Shown: positions 15,690 to 23,594, counted from the stretch's first letter. The stretch: DNA of 26,932 nt from JBMOUD01 sp049319665 (GCF_049319665.1 NZ_JBMOUD010000027.1:1-26932), one strand, 5' to 3'. Made by a program: numbers and translations. Notes: generated by a model not told the origin, from the letters alone.

Positions 15690-16079
15690 ATGCGCCATCG
15701 TAAGAGTGGTCGTCAACTGAACCGTAACAGCAGCCACCGACAGGCTATGTTCCGTAACATGGCCGGCTCTTTGGTTCGTCATGAGATCATCAAGACGACC
15801 CTGCCGAAAGCGAAAGAGCTGCGTCGCGTTGTTGAGCCGCTGATTACTCTTGCCAAGACCGACAACGTTGCAAATCGTCGTCTGGCATTCGCCCGTACTC
15901 GTGATAACGAGATCGTGGCAAAACTGTTTAATGAACTGGGCCCGCGTTTCGCGAGCCGTGCCGGTGGTTACACTCGCATTCTGAAGTGTGGTTTCCGTGC
16001 AGGCGACAATGCGCCGATGGCATACATCGAGCTCGTTGATCGTGCAGAGTCAAAAGCAGAAGTAGCAACTGCTGAATAA
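15690..16079 (+). CDS. rplQ: 50S ribosomal protein L17 (bL17)
   Basis: A 129-residue protein (E. coli 127); the extra residues are in the variable C-terminal tail. The basic start RHRKSGRQLNRNSSHRQAMF is typical. L17 lies at the tunnel exit region of 50S. It is the last gene of the alpha operon, followed by a strong terminator. Confidence 0.98.
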   Translation: MRHRKSGRQLNRNSSHRQAMFRNMAGSLVRHEIIKTTLPKAKELRRVVEPLITLAKTDNVANRRLAFARTRDNEIVAKLFNELGPRFASRAGGYTRILKCGFRAGDNAPMAYIELVDRAESKAEVATAE

Positions 16080-16092
16080 TCTGTAGATGCAA

Positions 16093-16121
16093 TAAAAAAG
16101 CCGGGCTTGCCCGGTTTTTTT
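16093..16121 (+). terminator. alpha operon intrinsic terminator
   Basis: CCGGG (16101-16105) pairs with CCCGG (16110-16114) around a CTTG loop, the stem being extended by A-T pairs, followed by seven T (16115-16121). The A-run on the left makes it potentially bidirectional. Confidence 0.95.
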
Positions 16122-16238
16122 ACGCCTAAATTTTGCGTTCTCCACTCATCTCTTACCCGCTTTGCGTATTTTCCTATTTGTATCTGGCTATGCTGGTATC
16201 TTATGCTGATGTTGTTTGGGCACTTTGGCTGGATAGAT

Positions 16239-16610
16239 ATGATATTAAGTGAACAAAGGGTTGAGCGACTGATTCTCGAAGCACAGAAAAAAGGCGAGTT
16301 TGATTCGTTGCCTGGTTCTGGGGCTCCTTTGGTTTTGGATGATGATAGCGCGGTGCCTGAAGAATTACGGATGGCCTATCGCATTCTCAGAAACTCGGGT
16401 TATTTGCCTCCTGAATTGCAGTCGCGACAGGAAGCACTAGAGCTATATAAACTCATGCAAAGCATCACGCTTGATGATCCACGCTACTCTCAGGCTGAAA
16501 AACGTCTAAAATTATTAGAACATCGATTACAGCAAGCTGGATTAAGCACTGACTTTCTTCAAGGTCCTTACAAGACGGTTATCAGCAAAAAATTAAATAC
16601 GGAGACCTAA
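16239..16610 (+). CDS. yhdN: DUF1992 family protein YhdN
   Basis: A 123-residue soluble protein of the DUF1992 (DnaJ-homologue C28-like) family. The conserved stretches are present: EAQKKGEFDSLPGSGAPLVL, ELRMAYRILRNSGYLPPELQ and LEHRLQQAGLSTDFL. The function is not established. I chose ATG 16239 since it aligns with the E. coli YhdN start; ATGs at 16203 and 16209 would add an unrelated hydrophobic lead, and no good ribosome site is seen for any of them. Its TAA overlaps the zntR ATG by one base, so the two genes are likely cotranscribed. The neighbour order rplQ-yhdN-zntR-arfA matches E. coli, where zntR precedes yhdN in reading on the same strand group. Confidence 0.88.
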   Translation: MILSEQRVERLILEAQKKGEFDSLPGSGAPLVLDDDSAVPEELRMAYRILRNSGYLPPELQSRQEALELYKLMQSITLDDPRYSQAEKRLKLLEHRLQQAGLSTDFLQGPYKTVISKKLNTET

Positions 16611-17041
16611 TGTTCAAAATTGGAGATTTGGCCAAACTTGCAGAAGTGACACCTGATACGGTGCGTTACTACGAGAAACAAGGACTCATGTCTTATGGTG
16701 AACGTAGTGAGTCTGGCTATCGTTTGTATACAGAAAATGATCTTCAGCGTTTACGTTTTATTCGCTATGCCAAAACTATCGGCTTTACTCTAGAAGCGAT
16801 TGCTGAACTTCTTTCGATTCGAATTGATCCTACTCAACACACCTGCGAGGAGTCTAAATCGATTGTAGACCACCGTTTGCAAGAAGTTGAACAGCGCCTC
16901 GATGAGCTGATTCATATGCGTGATTCGTTAAAAAGGCTAAGCAGCGCATGCTGTGGCAAAGCACATAGCACCTCTAGCTGTTCTATTTTGGAGGCACTGG
17001 AAGCAGGGGCGACGACTGATATTGCAAAATCCAAATATTGA
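16610..17041 (+). CDS. zntR: Zn(II)-responsive MerR-type regulator ZntR
   Basis: A 143-residue MerR-family regulator: an N-terminal winged helix-turn-helix (FKIGDLAKLAEVTPDTVRYY), a long dimerisation helix (about 80-110) and a C-terminal metal-binding loop. The zinc ligands known in E. coli ZntR are present: C79, C114, C115, H119 and C124. By family knowledge it twists the long-spacer zntA promoter to activate the zinc/cadmium export ATPase. zntA itself is not in this window. The start overlaps the yhdN stop. Confidence 0.95.
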   Translation: MFKIGDLAKLAEVTPDTVRYYEKQGLMSYGERSESGYRLYTENDLQRLRFIRYAKTIGFTLEAIAELLSIRIDPTQHTCEESKSIVDHRLQEVEQRLDELIHMRDSLKRLSSACCGKAHSTSSCSILEALEAGATTDIAKSKY

Positions 17042-17056
17042 GCATAGATTATGCTC
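17022..17056 (+). promoter_or_regulatory. Candidate arfA promoter overlapping a hairpin at the zntR end
   Basis: TTGCAA (17022-17027) and TAGATT (17045-17050) are spaced by 17 bases and could serve arfA, starting at 17112. The -10 falls inside a perfect inverted repeat, GAGCATA (17040-17046) with TATGCTC (17050-17056), which also covers the zntR stop codon. No T-run follows the repeat. Confidence 0.45.
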
Positions 17057-17111
17057 GATCCACATTGTGGACATTTTGTCTACAAAACATCAATCATGTT
17101 GCGAGGAAAAT

Positions 17112-17291
17112 ATGAGTCACTATCAACATAAAAAAGGCACTATTCAAGACAATGCATTGCACGCATTACTACACGACCCGTTGTTCCGTCAGCGAGTAGA
17201 AAAAAGCCTCAAAGGCAAAGGTAGTTATCGCCGTAAAGAGAAAAATGGCAAGAAGGGGAATTGGGAGGGCAGTGTTAAACGTTTCAAGTAA
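17112..17291 (+). CDS. arfA: Alternative ribosome-rescue factor A
   Basis: A 59-residue basic protein. The N-terminus (MSHYQHKKGTIQDNALHALL, HDPLFRQRVEKSLKGKGSY) is the ArfA signature. Family knowledge: ArfA enters ribosomes stalled at mRNA ends lacking a stop codon and recruits RF2, as a backup to tmRNA. E. coli ArfA has 72 codons, the last part being hydrophobic; here the frame stops after KRFK, so that tail is missing. A 12-bp hairpin begins at codon 53 and spans the stop codon. The ATG at 17112 follows GAGGAAA. It is the functional core length known for truncated ArfA. Confidence 0.93.
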   Translation: MSHYQHKKGTIQDNALHALLHDPLFRQRVEKSLKGKGSYRRKEKNGKKGNWEGSVKRFK

Positions 17292-17309
17292 GCTTTTAAC
17301 ACTGCCTTT
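17265..17309 (+). terminator. Long hairpin containing the arfA stop codon
   Basis: GGCAGTGTTAAA (17268-17279) pairs perfectly with TTTAACACTGCC (17295-17306), loop of 15 bases (17280-17294) holding the TAA at 17289-17291. G-T and A-T pairs extend it outward (17265-17267 with 17307-17309). A short TTTCT follows. It may be cut by RNase III or terminate transcription, as the comparable hairpin in E. coli arfA does. Confidence 0.65.
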
Positions 17310-17344
17310 CTACATGCAGACTGCGATTTTGCATGCTACAAATG

Positions 17345-17371
17345 AAAAAGCCATCGTTGAGATGGCTTTTT
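17345..17371. terminator. Bidirectional intrinsic terminator between arfA and mscL
   Basis: AAAAAGCCATC (17345-17355) pairs with GATGGCTTTTT (17361-17371) around GTTGA. Five T end the plus-strand copy and five A precede the left arm, so it can end both arfA and mscL transcripts. Confidence 0.92.
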
Positions 17372-17394
17372 ACATTCACATCCGAGATATTACA

Positions 17395-17811
17395 TTACAG
17401 CTTAGGTGTCTGCTGTTGTTTTAACAGGTCGCGAATCTCACTCAATAGCGTTTCTTCAGCCGTTGGTTTCGCAGGTGCTTCTGGTTCCACATCTTCTTTA
17501 CGGCGCATCTTATTCATTAGTTTGATGGCGCAGAAGATAGCTAATGCCACAATAACAAAATCGAAGATATTTTGGATAAACACGCCGTATTTCATAACGA
17601 CAGCAGGTACCGTTCCTTGTGCATCGCGTAATACGAGCTCGAAGGATTTAAAGTCCACGCCACCAATCAGTAATCCCAATGGCGGCATAATAATATCGGC
17701 AACCAATGACGAAACGATTTTGCCGAAAGCAGCACCGATAATTACACCGACTGCTAAATCAACCACGTTGCCACGCATGGCAAATTCACGGAACTCTTTC
17801 ATAAAACTCAT
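17395..17811 (-). CDS. mscL: Large-conductance mechanosensitive channel
   Basis: A 138-residue inner-membrane protein (E. coli 136). The short N-terminal helix (FMKEFREFAMRGNVVDLAVG) is followed by TM1 (about 16-40, VGVIIGAAFGKIVSSLVADI) that lines the gate, a periplasmic loop, TM2 (about 75-100) and a charged cytoplasmic helix. Homopentamers open under membrane tension and release solutes during osmotic downshock. I start at ATG 17811, preceded by AAGGGGTG; an upstream in-frame start would add 13 residues that the family lacks. It is the last gene of the minus-strand block. Confidence 0.96.
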   Translation of the reverse strand: MSFMKEFREFAMRGNVVDLAVGVIIGAAFGKIVSSLVADIIMPPLGLLIGGVDFKSFELVLRDAQGTVPAVVMKYGVFIQNIFDFVIVALAIFCAIKLMNKMRRKEDVEPEAPAKPTAEETLLSEIRDLLKQQQTPKL

Positions 17812-17882
17812 AAAAACACCCCTTAAGGAATCAATAAATCTGTCAATCAAAGTAAAGACTATTTAGTGCAAATGCGCTACAA

Positions 17883-17933
17883 AACTTAACTAATTACGGT
17901 TAAGTTAATGATTAATCCGCCTGACGGTTAATC
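17883..17933 (-). other. Two hairpins between trkA and mscL
   Basis: AACTTAAC (17883-17890) pairs with GTTAAGTT (17899-17906). A second hairpin is GATTAA/TTAATC (17910-17915 with 17928-17933) with a bulge and CCG/CGG (17917-17919 with 17925-17927). Read on the minus strand they follow the trkA stop, and the first is followed by only a short T-run. They may end or trim trkA transcripts weakly. Confidence 0.4.
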
Positions 17934-17934
17934 A

Positions 17935-19311
17935 TCATAGGAAGAATGGACTTGGTTGGAACAATCTTTCTACATCGCGCACGAATTTTTTATCTGTAAT
18001 GAACATGATCACGTGGTCACCTTGCTGTATTCGGCTTGTTCCGTTGGCGATAATTACCTCGTCACCGCGGACAATAGCCCCAATCGTTGTGCCGGGTGGC
18101 AGCTTGATTTGTTCAACGGTTCTACCGACAACCTTCGACGTGCTTTCATCGCCATGGGCGATAGCCTCAATCGCTTCAGCCACACCTCGGCGCAAAGAGG
18201 ATACGCTGACAATATCTGCCTTACGCACATGACCTAATAATGCTGAAATAGTGGCTTGCTGTGGTGAAATAGCAATATCTATCACACTGCCTTGCACTAA
18301 ATCGACATACGCACTGCGCTGGATTAATACCATCGCTTTTTTAGCGCCCATACGTTTAGCTAGCATAGCTGACATGATATTAGCTTCATCATCATTGGTA
18401 ATGGCGATAAAGACATCAACTTGTTCTATATGCTCTTCAGCCAGTAGCTCTTGATCGGATGCATCTCCATAGAAAACAATCGTATCCTGCAACAGCTCCG
18501 CCAGCTCCGCTGCGCGTTGCTGGTCACGTTCAATCAATTTAACGCTATAGTTTTTCTCTAGGCGACGAGCAAGGCCGGCACCCACATTACCGCCGCCTAC
18601 AATCATAATGCGCTTGTAGGGTTTCTCCAGGCGTTGTAGCTCGCTCATTACCGCACGAATATGCTGCGAAGCGGCAACGAAGAACACTTCATCACCCGCT
18701 TCAATAATGGTCGAGCCTTGCGGGCGTATTGGCCTGTCTTGCCGGAAAATTGCCGCGACGCGGGTTTCTATATGCGGCATATGTTCCCGCATAGCTGATA
18801 ACGCATTACCGACAAGCGGGCCGCCATAATAGGCGTTCACCGCGGCAATACTGACTTTACCTTCTGCAAAGTTAACGACCTGTAATGCGCCAGGATATTC
18901 AATTAACTTATAAATATAGTCAGTCACCAACTGCTCTGGTGAGATGAGGTGATCGATTGGTACGGCTTCAGGCTGAAACAGTTTTTCCGATTCACGGATG
19001 TACTCGGGAGAACGGATACGTGCAATACGGTTTGGCGTGTTGAAAAGCGAATAGGCTATTTGGCAGGCCACCATATTGGTTTCGTCAGAATTCGTAACAG
19101 CCACGAGCATATCCGCATCTTCCGCGCCTGCTTCACGCAGCACACGTGGATGTGACGCATGGCCCTGAACGACGCGTAAGTCAAACTTATCCTGCAATTG
19201 GCGCAGACGAGTGGTGTTGGTATCGACAATAGTGATGTCGTTATTTTCACCCACCAGATTTTCTGCCAGTGTCCCACCAACTTGACCTGCACCGAGAATT
19301 ATTATTTTCAT
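17935..19311 (-). CDS. trkA: Trk potassium uptake regulatory subunit TrkA
   Basis: A 458-residue cytoplasmic protein, equal in length to E. coli TrkA. It has two tandem RCK units: Rossmann folds starting at GAGQVG (residues 7-12) and GGGNVG (239-244), each followed by a TrkA-C domain. It binds NAD(H) or ATP and gates the TrkH/TrkG membrane channel, which is not in this window. It lies 58 bases after rsmB and 123 bases before mscL, in the same order as E. coli. Confidence 0.97.
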   Translation of the reverse strand: MKIIILGAGQVGGTLAENLVGENNDITIVDTNTTRLRQLQDKFDLRVVQGHASHPRVLREAGAEDADMLVAVTNSDETNMVACQIAYSLFNTPNRIARIRSPEYIRESEKLFQPEAVPIDHLISPEQLVTDYIYKLIEYPGALQVVNFAEGKVSIAAVNAYYGGPLVGNALSAMREHMPHIETRVAAIFRQDRPIRPQGSTIIEAGDEVFFVAASQHIRAVMSELQRLEKPYKRIMIVGGGNVGAGLARRLEKNYSVKLIERDQQRAAELAELLQDTIVFYGDASDQELLAEEHIEQVDVFIAITNDDEANIMSAMLAKRMGAKKAMVLIQRSAYVDLVQGSVIDIAISPQQATISALLGHVRKADIVSVSSLRRGVAEAIEAIAHGDESTSKVVGRTVEQIKLPPGTTIGAIVRGDEVIIANGTSRIQQGDHVIMFITDKKFVRDVERLFQPSPFFL

Positions 19312-19369
19312 TTAGATCTATTCTCCGCCAACTAGTCGCTTCAAGCTTATTGGATATGTCACTTGTCAC

Positions 19370-20659
19370 TCAGCTTTTGATTAACTTCGCGTAATAGAAA
19401 CCGTCACCTTCTTCTGCATGCGGCAGATTCTGTCTTCCTGGATGGGCCTTATCACCTGTTTCAACCAGCTTAGCGTCAGGGTGGCGTTCAAGGAAGGCGG
19501 CTATCTGCTGGCTATTTTCTTCTGGTAAAATTGAACAGGTAGCATAAACCATCACACCTTGTGGCTTGAGTATCGGCCAGATGGCTTCGAGGATTTCAGC
19601 TTGCAGCGCGGCTAATTCGTTAATATCGCTATCGCGTCGCAGCCATTTTATATCAGGGTGACGGCGTATCACGCCCGTTGCTGAGCAGGGAGCGTCCAAT
19701 AATATCTTATCGAACACTTTGTCCACTGCCCAAATGTGGGGTTCCCTACCATCGCCTTGTTTCACTTCTGCATGTAGCCCAAGACGTTGCAGATTTTCAT
19801 GAACGCGCACTAAGCGTTGTTTATCGACATCGACAGCAAGAAGATGTGCTTTAGGCGCAGCCTCAAGGATATGGGTGGTTTTGCCGCCCGGCGCGCAGCA
19901 TAAATCCAAGATCGTTTCGCCATTTTGCGGATCCAGTAGATCAACGCTGCCTTGTGCGGACGCATCTTGAACCGTGACCCAACCTTGCTCGAAACCAGGA
20001 AGATGTCCGACGGCACAAGGTGTCGCTAAGCGGATCGCGTCGCCGTAAAGAGGATGAGGAAAAGCTTCAATCTCAACGTCTTTTAACAGCGCCAGATACT
20101 CATCGCGTGTATGGTGCTGGCGATTGACTCGTAACCACATTGGTGGGCGCTGGTTATTGGCTTCTATTATCTGTTGCCACTGCTGTGGATAGGCCAATTT
20201 GATACGTTTCAACAACCAACTTGGATGCAGAAAACGATTTTCGTTATTCTCAAGACGTTGTAGCAGTTCTTCTTGTTGACGTTGAAACGTACGTAGCACG
20301 CCATTTATCAATCCTTTAAGCTGCGGACGTTTTAATGCTACTGCGCCTTCAACTGTTTCAGCCAATACTGCATGAGCTGGAATACGCATATGAATCAACT
20401 GATAAAGCCCAACCATCAGCAGATAATGCAGCGTTCGTTGTTTACCTGTGAGTGGTTTAGCCATCAGTTGTTGCAGGCACCACTCAAGCTGTGGCAGCAC
20501 GCGTAGCGTGCCAAAACATAACTCTTGCAGCAGTGAGCGGTCTTTGTCTGCGATATTTTTGTGTAAGCCGGGGAGAACGGTCGATAAGGACTGCCCTTGG
20601 TCGAGCACCTGACTGATTGCTTTTGCAGCAATGCTGCGAAGGTTATAGGTGTTTTTCAT
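19370..20659 (-). CDS. rsmB: 16S rRNA m5C967 methyltransferase RsmB
   Basis: A 429-residue protein, the same length as E. coli RsmB. The N-terminal NusB-like domain (about 1-140) is joined to a Rossmann methyltransferase with the S-adenosylmethionine motif LDLCCAPGGKTTH (251-263), the motif IV cysteine C325 (DAPCSATG) and the catalytic C375 (ATCSILPEE). It methylates C967 of 16S rRNA. ATG 20659 aligns with the E. coli start; a TTG two codons upstream is not needed. No clear ribosome site is seen. Confidence 0.96.
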   Translation of the reverse strand: MKNTYNLRSIAAKAISQVLDQGQSLSTVLPGLHKNIADKDRSLLQELCFGTLRVLPQLEWCLQQLMAKPLTGKQRTLHYLLMVGLYQLIHMRIPAHAVLAETVEGAVALKRPQLKGLINGVLRTFQRQQEELLQRLENNENRFLHPSWLLKRIKLAYPQQWQQIIEANNQRPPMWLRVNRQHHTRDEYLALLKDVEIEAFPHPLYGDAIRLATPCAVGHLPGFEQGWVTVQDASAQGSVDLLDPQNGETILDLCCAPGGKTTHILEAAPKAHLLAVDVDKQRLVRVHENLQRLGLHAEVKQGDGREPHIWAVDKVFDKILLDAPCSATGVIRRHPDIKWLRRDSDINELAALQAEILEAIWPILKPQGVMVYATCSILPEENSQQIAAFLERHPDAKLVETGDKAHPGRQNLPHAEEGDGFYYAKLIKS

Positions 20660-20696
20660 AGTCAAAATAGCCGAGGGTAGCCAGCATTGTATAAAA

Positions 20697-20728
20697 GAAA
20701 AAGCCCGATAAACGGTGTGTCTCGGGCT
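20697..20728 (-). terminator. Intrinsic terminator between fmt and rsmB
   Basis: On the minus strand AGCCCGA (complement of 20722-20728) pairs with TCGGGCT (complement of 20702-20708) over a 13-base loop and is followed by TTTTTC and more T. It lies about 20 bases after the fmt stop codon and before the rsmB start, so it would reduce read-through from fmt into rsmB. Confidence 0.8.
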
Positions 20729-20746
20729 GCATAGAAATGTTAAAGC

Positions 20747-21709
20747 TTAAGCTAACACGGTACCCGGCGTGAACCATTCACGGCGCGAGTTAAGCAAGTC
20801 TTGGGCTGACATTGCTTTTTTACCTGCAGGTTGCAACTGAGTGATATTCAGTACGCCCTCAGCGGTAGCAACTTGAATGCCTTTCTTATCTGCTGCCATG
20901 ATAGTGCCAGGCTCAGCATCTTTATCGCTATTGAGTACTTCAGCCTGCCAAACCTTAACTGGCTGTCCATCGATAATAAAATAGCTTACCGGCCAAGGGT
21001 TGAAAGCGCGGATGCAACGCTCTAATTGCGTTGCGCTGAGAGACCAATCAAGTTTAGCTTCTTCTTTGCTGAGTTTTTCAGCGTAAGTGACTGCCGCTTC
21101 ACTCTGTGCTTCAGGTTGTGCTTTGCCTGTTTCGAGCAGCGTTAATGTTGTCAGCATGCCTTGTGGACCGAGTCCGGCAAGTTTGTCGTACAACGATGCA
21201 CTGGTATCTTCGGCTTCGATGTCACAACTTATCTTATGCAACATGGCGCCGGTATCCAGCCCTGCATCCATTTGCATGATGGTAATGCCGGTTTGTGCAT
21301 CGCCAGCCCAAAGCGAACGCTGAATCGGCGCTGCACCGCGCCAACGCGGCAACAAGGAGCCGTGCACGTTGATACAGCCAAGCTTTGGCATATCCAATAC
21401 CGCTTGTGGCAGGATCAACCCATAAGCGACGACAACCATTACGTCAGCATTCAAGTCAGCAACCAAACGTTGGTTTTCTTCTGGACGCAGTGATTTCGGT
21501 TGGAAAACGGGGATGTTGTGCTCAATGGCCAGATTTTTAACCGGGCTTGGTGTCAGTTTATTACCACGGCCAGCAGGACGGTCTGGTTGGGTAAAGACAC
21601 CAACGACCTCGTGCTCAGATGACAAAAGCGCGTCAAGATGACGCGCTGCAAAATCCGGCGTTCCGGCAAATATTATCCGCAAAGCGTATTCCTGTAGTGA
21701 ACCAGTCAT
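20747..21709 (-). CDS. fmt: Methionyl-tRNA formyltransferase
   Basis: A 320-residue enzyme (E. coli 315). The formyltransferase N-terminal domain (FAGTPDFAARHLDALLSS at the start, NVHGSLLPRWRGAAPIQR with the catalytic N-H-D region) is followed by an OB-like C-terminal domain (EEAKLDWSLSATQLERCIRA). It formylates initiator Met-tRNA using formyl-tetrahydrofolate. The start is doubtful: ATG 21709 has no ribosome site and gives an unusual lead MTGSLQEYA before LRIIFAGTPDF, while a TTG at 21682 follows AGGA with seven bases spacing and would begin MRIIFAG. Its partner def lies upstream, 73 bases away, separated by a palindrome. Confidence 0.93.
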   Translation of the reverse strand: MTGSLQEYALRIIFAGTPDFAARHLDALLSSEHEVVGVFTQPDRPAGRGNKLTPSPVKNLAIEHNIPVFQPKSLRPEENQRLVADLNADVMVVVAYGLILPQAVLDMPKLGCINVHGSLLPRWRGAAPIQRSLWAGDAQTGITIMQMDAGLDTGAMLHKISCDIEAEDTSASLYDKLAGLGPQGMLTTLTLLETGKAQPEAQSEAAVTYAEKLSKEEAKLDWSLSATQLERCIRAFNPWPVSYFIIDGQPVKVWQAEVLNSDKDAEPGTIMAADKKGIQVATAEGVLNITQLQPAGKKAMSAQDLLNSRREWFTPGTVLA

Positions 21710-21727
21710 GAAATAACGTTTAATCTT

Positions 21728-21768
21728 TCAAGTTGCAGCAATGCGTATCGCATTTAGCTGCAACTTGA
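21728..21768. repeat. REP-like palindrome between def and fmt
   Basis: TCAAGTTGCAGC (21728-21739) pairs perfectly with GCTGCAACTTGA (21757-21768). Inside, AATGCG (21740-21745) pairs with CGCATT (21749-21754); TA (21755-21756) bulges and TAT is the loop. There is no T-run. The shape is like short intergenic palindromic repeats of enterobacteria; other copies cannot be seen in this window. Confidence 0.6.
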
Positions 21769-21782
21769 CGTGTTATCGCAGA

Positions 21783-22295
21783 TTACTTGTTGCGAGCATC
21801 CAGCTTGGCTAACTTTTCCATTTTCTGGCGGATGCGTTGGCGCTTCAGTGGGGAGAGGTAATCCACGAAGAGTTTGCCAATCAGGTGATCCATTTCATGC
21901 TGAATACAAATTGCCAGCAAGTCGTCTGCTTCCAGAACGAATTCTTTGCCATCACGATCCAGAGCGCGAATTTTTACTTTTTCTGCTCGCGGCACTAATG
22001 CACGCTGATCGGGAATTGACAGGCAGCCTTCTTCAATACCGGTTTCGCCACATTGCTCAATCAGCTCTGGGTTAATGAGTACCAGACGCTCATTACGCTC
22101 TTCTGAAACGTCGATAACGATAATGCGCTGATGAATATCAACCTGAGTAGCGGCCAGCCCAATACCTTCTTCGGCATACATGGTATCGAACATATCGTCC
22201 ACGATCTGCTGAATTTCTGCATTCACTTCTTTGACCGGTTTTGCAGTAATGCGAAGCCGCTCGTCTGGGTAACGTAATATATGTAATACGGACAT
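21783..22295 (-). CDS. def: Peptide deformylase
   Basis: A 170-residue metalloenzyme (E. coli 169 without Met). The three signature motifs are present: EGIGLAATQ (43-51), EGCLSIP (89-95) and QHEMDHLIGKLF (132-143). Metal ligands are C91, H133 and H137, with E134 as the catalytic base. It removes the formyl group from new proteins, undoing the mark placed by Fmt, which lies just downstream. It is divergent from dprA. Confidence 0.97.
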   Translation of the reverse strand: MSVLHILRYPDERLRITAKPVKEVNAEIQQIVDDMFDTMYAEEGIGLAATQVDIHQRIIVIDVSEERNERLVLINPELIEQCGETGIEEGCLSIPDQRALVPRAEKVKIRALDRDGKEFVLEADDLLAICIQHEMDHLIGKLFVDYLSPLKRQRIRQKMEKLAKLDARNK

Positions 22296-22424
22296 AAATC
22301 TCTGGATCTTTATTCAAGGGATTAACGAAATATAGCCTTCATTCTAGACATTTTCAGTTCTGATTGACAGCATCGTCTATCAATTGAACAAACGGCGTAT
22401 GTTGCCATTAGCAAGGAGAGGCTG

Positions 22425-23594
22425 ATGACTCACCAGGAAGTGTGGCTACGGCTGTCAGCAGTAAAAAAATTAGATGTGACGCTGGCATGTTCACTCGCGC
22501 AGCATCTGTTTGATAAGGGGGACTATCATGCAGGCGCGTTATATGAATTACCGATAACTGATGAACAACGATCCACGTTTTTGCGTCCTCGCCAAGAACC
22601 TTTGAGCGCCGCTTTACGTTGGCTAGAAAACGAAAATCATCATTTGTTGGTGATTGATGACGCTGCTTATCCTGACTTACTGCGCCACATCTCTTCCCCT
22701 CCTTTAGTGTTATTTGTACAAGGAGATGTTGACGTGTTATCAAGCCCCCAAATTGGCATGGTTGGAAGCCGCGAGCATAGCCACTATGGAGCAGATTGGG
22801 CGAAGTACTTCTCAGCAGGATTAATTAGCAGTGGTTTCACTATTACCAGCGGGTTAGCGTTGGGCATTGATGGCATTTGCCATCGTGCTGCATTAGAAAG
22901 TGAAGGCAAAACAATTGCTGTGCTCGGCAGTGGGTTAGGCAATATCTATCCACGGCGAAACAGCGCATTAGCTGATGATATTGTGCAGCAAGGTGGTGCC
23001 CTCGTCTCCGAATTACCTATTGCAGCTCCTCCGTTGCGTGAACATTTTCCACGACGTAATCGAATTATTAGCGGACTGAGCGTTGGCGTATTAATTGTTG
23101 AGGCGGGTTTACGCAGTGGTTCACTGATTACTGCTCGCTATGCGTTAGAACAAGGCCGGGAGGTCTTTGCTTTACCCGGTCCACTCGGTACATCAACCAG
23201 TGAAGGTACACACTGGTTGATCCAACAAGGTGCATATCTGGTGACGGGGCCACAAGATATTGCTGAGCATATCGGCAGTGGTCTGACGTGGATCCCCCCT
23301 AAAAAATCGACTATTAAGCAAAAATCTGTTTCGTCGCCGGCAAAAAAAGCGACAGAGGAGATTATTTGTGTAGAAGATGCTGAACTTGAATTGCCATTTG
23401 CCGATGTGTTGGCTAACGTAGGATATGAGGTGACACCTATTGACGTCGTCGCCGAACGTGCCGGCCAACCTGTGCCAGAAGTCGTAGCAAAGCTACTTGA
23501 TCTGGAGTTAGCAGGGTGGATCGCAGCAGTATCCGGCGGCTATGTCCGTATTGGGAGGGCAGGCCATGTTCGACGTATTAATGTACTTATTTGA
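22425..23594 (+). CDS. dprA: DNA-processing protein DprA/Smf
   Basis: A 389-residue protein (E. coli Smf 374). A Rossmann-like DprA core is visible from about residues 100-310, including QIGMVGSREHSHYG, GSGLGNIYPRRN, RNRIISGLSVGVLIVEAGLR and SGSLITARYALEQGREVFAL. The C-terminal winged-helix region (about 325-385) follows. In competent bacteria DprA loads RecA on incoming single-stranded DNA; in enterobacteria its role is less clear. ATG 22425 follows AAGGAGA. It overlaps smg by 29 bases. Confidence 0.94.
   Translation: MTHQEVWLRLSAVKKLDVTLACSLAQHLFDKGDYHAGALYELPITDEQRSTFLRPRQEPLSAALRWLENENHHLLVIDDAAYPDLLRHISSPPLVLFVQGDVDVLSSPQIGMVGSREHSHYGADWAKYFSAGLISSGFTITSGLALGIDGICHRAALESEGKTIAVLGSGLGNIYPRRNSALADDIVQQGGALVSELPIAAPPLREHFPRRNRIISGLSVGVLIVEAGLRSGSLITARYALEQGREVFALPGPLGTSTSEGTHWLIQQGAYLVTGPQDIAEHIGSGLTWIPPKKSTIKQKSVSSPAKKATEEIICVEDAELELPFADVLANVGYEVTPIDVVAERAGQPVPEVVAKLLDLELAGWIAAVSGGYVRIGRAGHVRRINVLI

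Noticed and set aside
16107..16238. Extended hydrophobic N-terminus for YhdN
   Set aside because: The extension begins within the rplQ terminator and is not part of the family; the aligned start is at 16239.
17333..17866. Plus-strand open frame over mscL (177 codons)
   Set aside because: It is the antisense of mscL, which has clear family sequence, a ribosome site and a terminator.
22364..22392. TTGACA before dprA as a promoter
   Set aside because: A consensus -35 is present, but no acceptable -10 lies 16-18 bases downstream.
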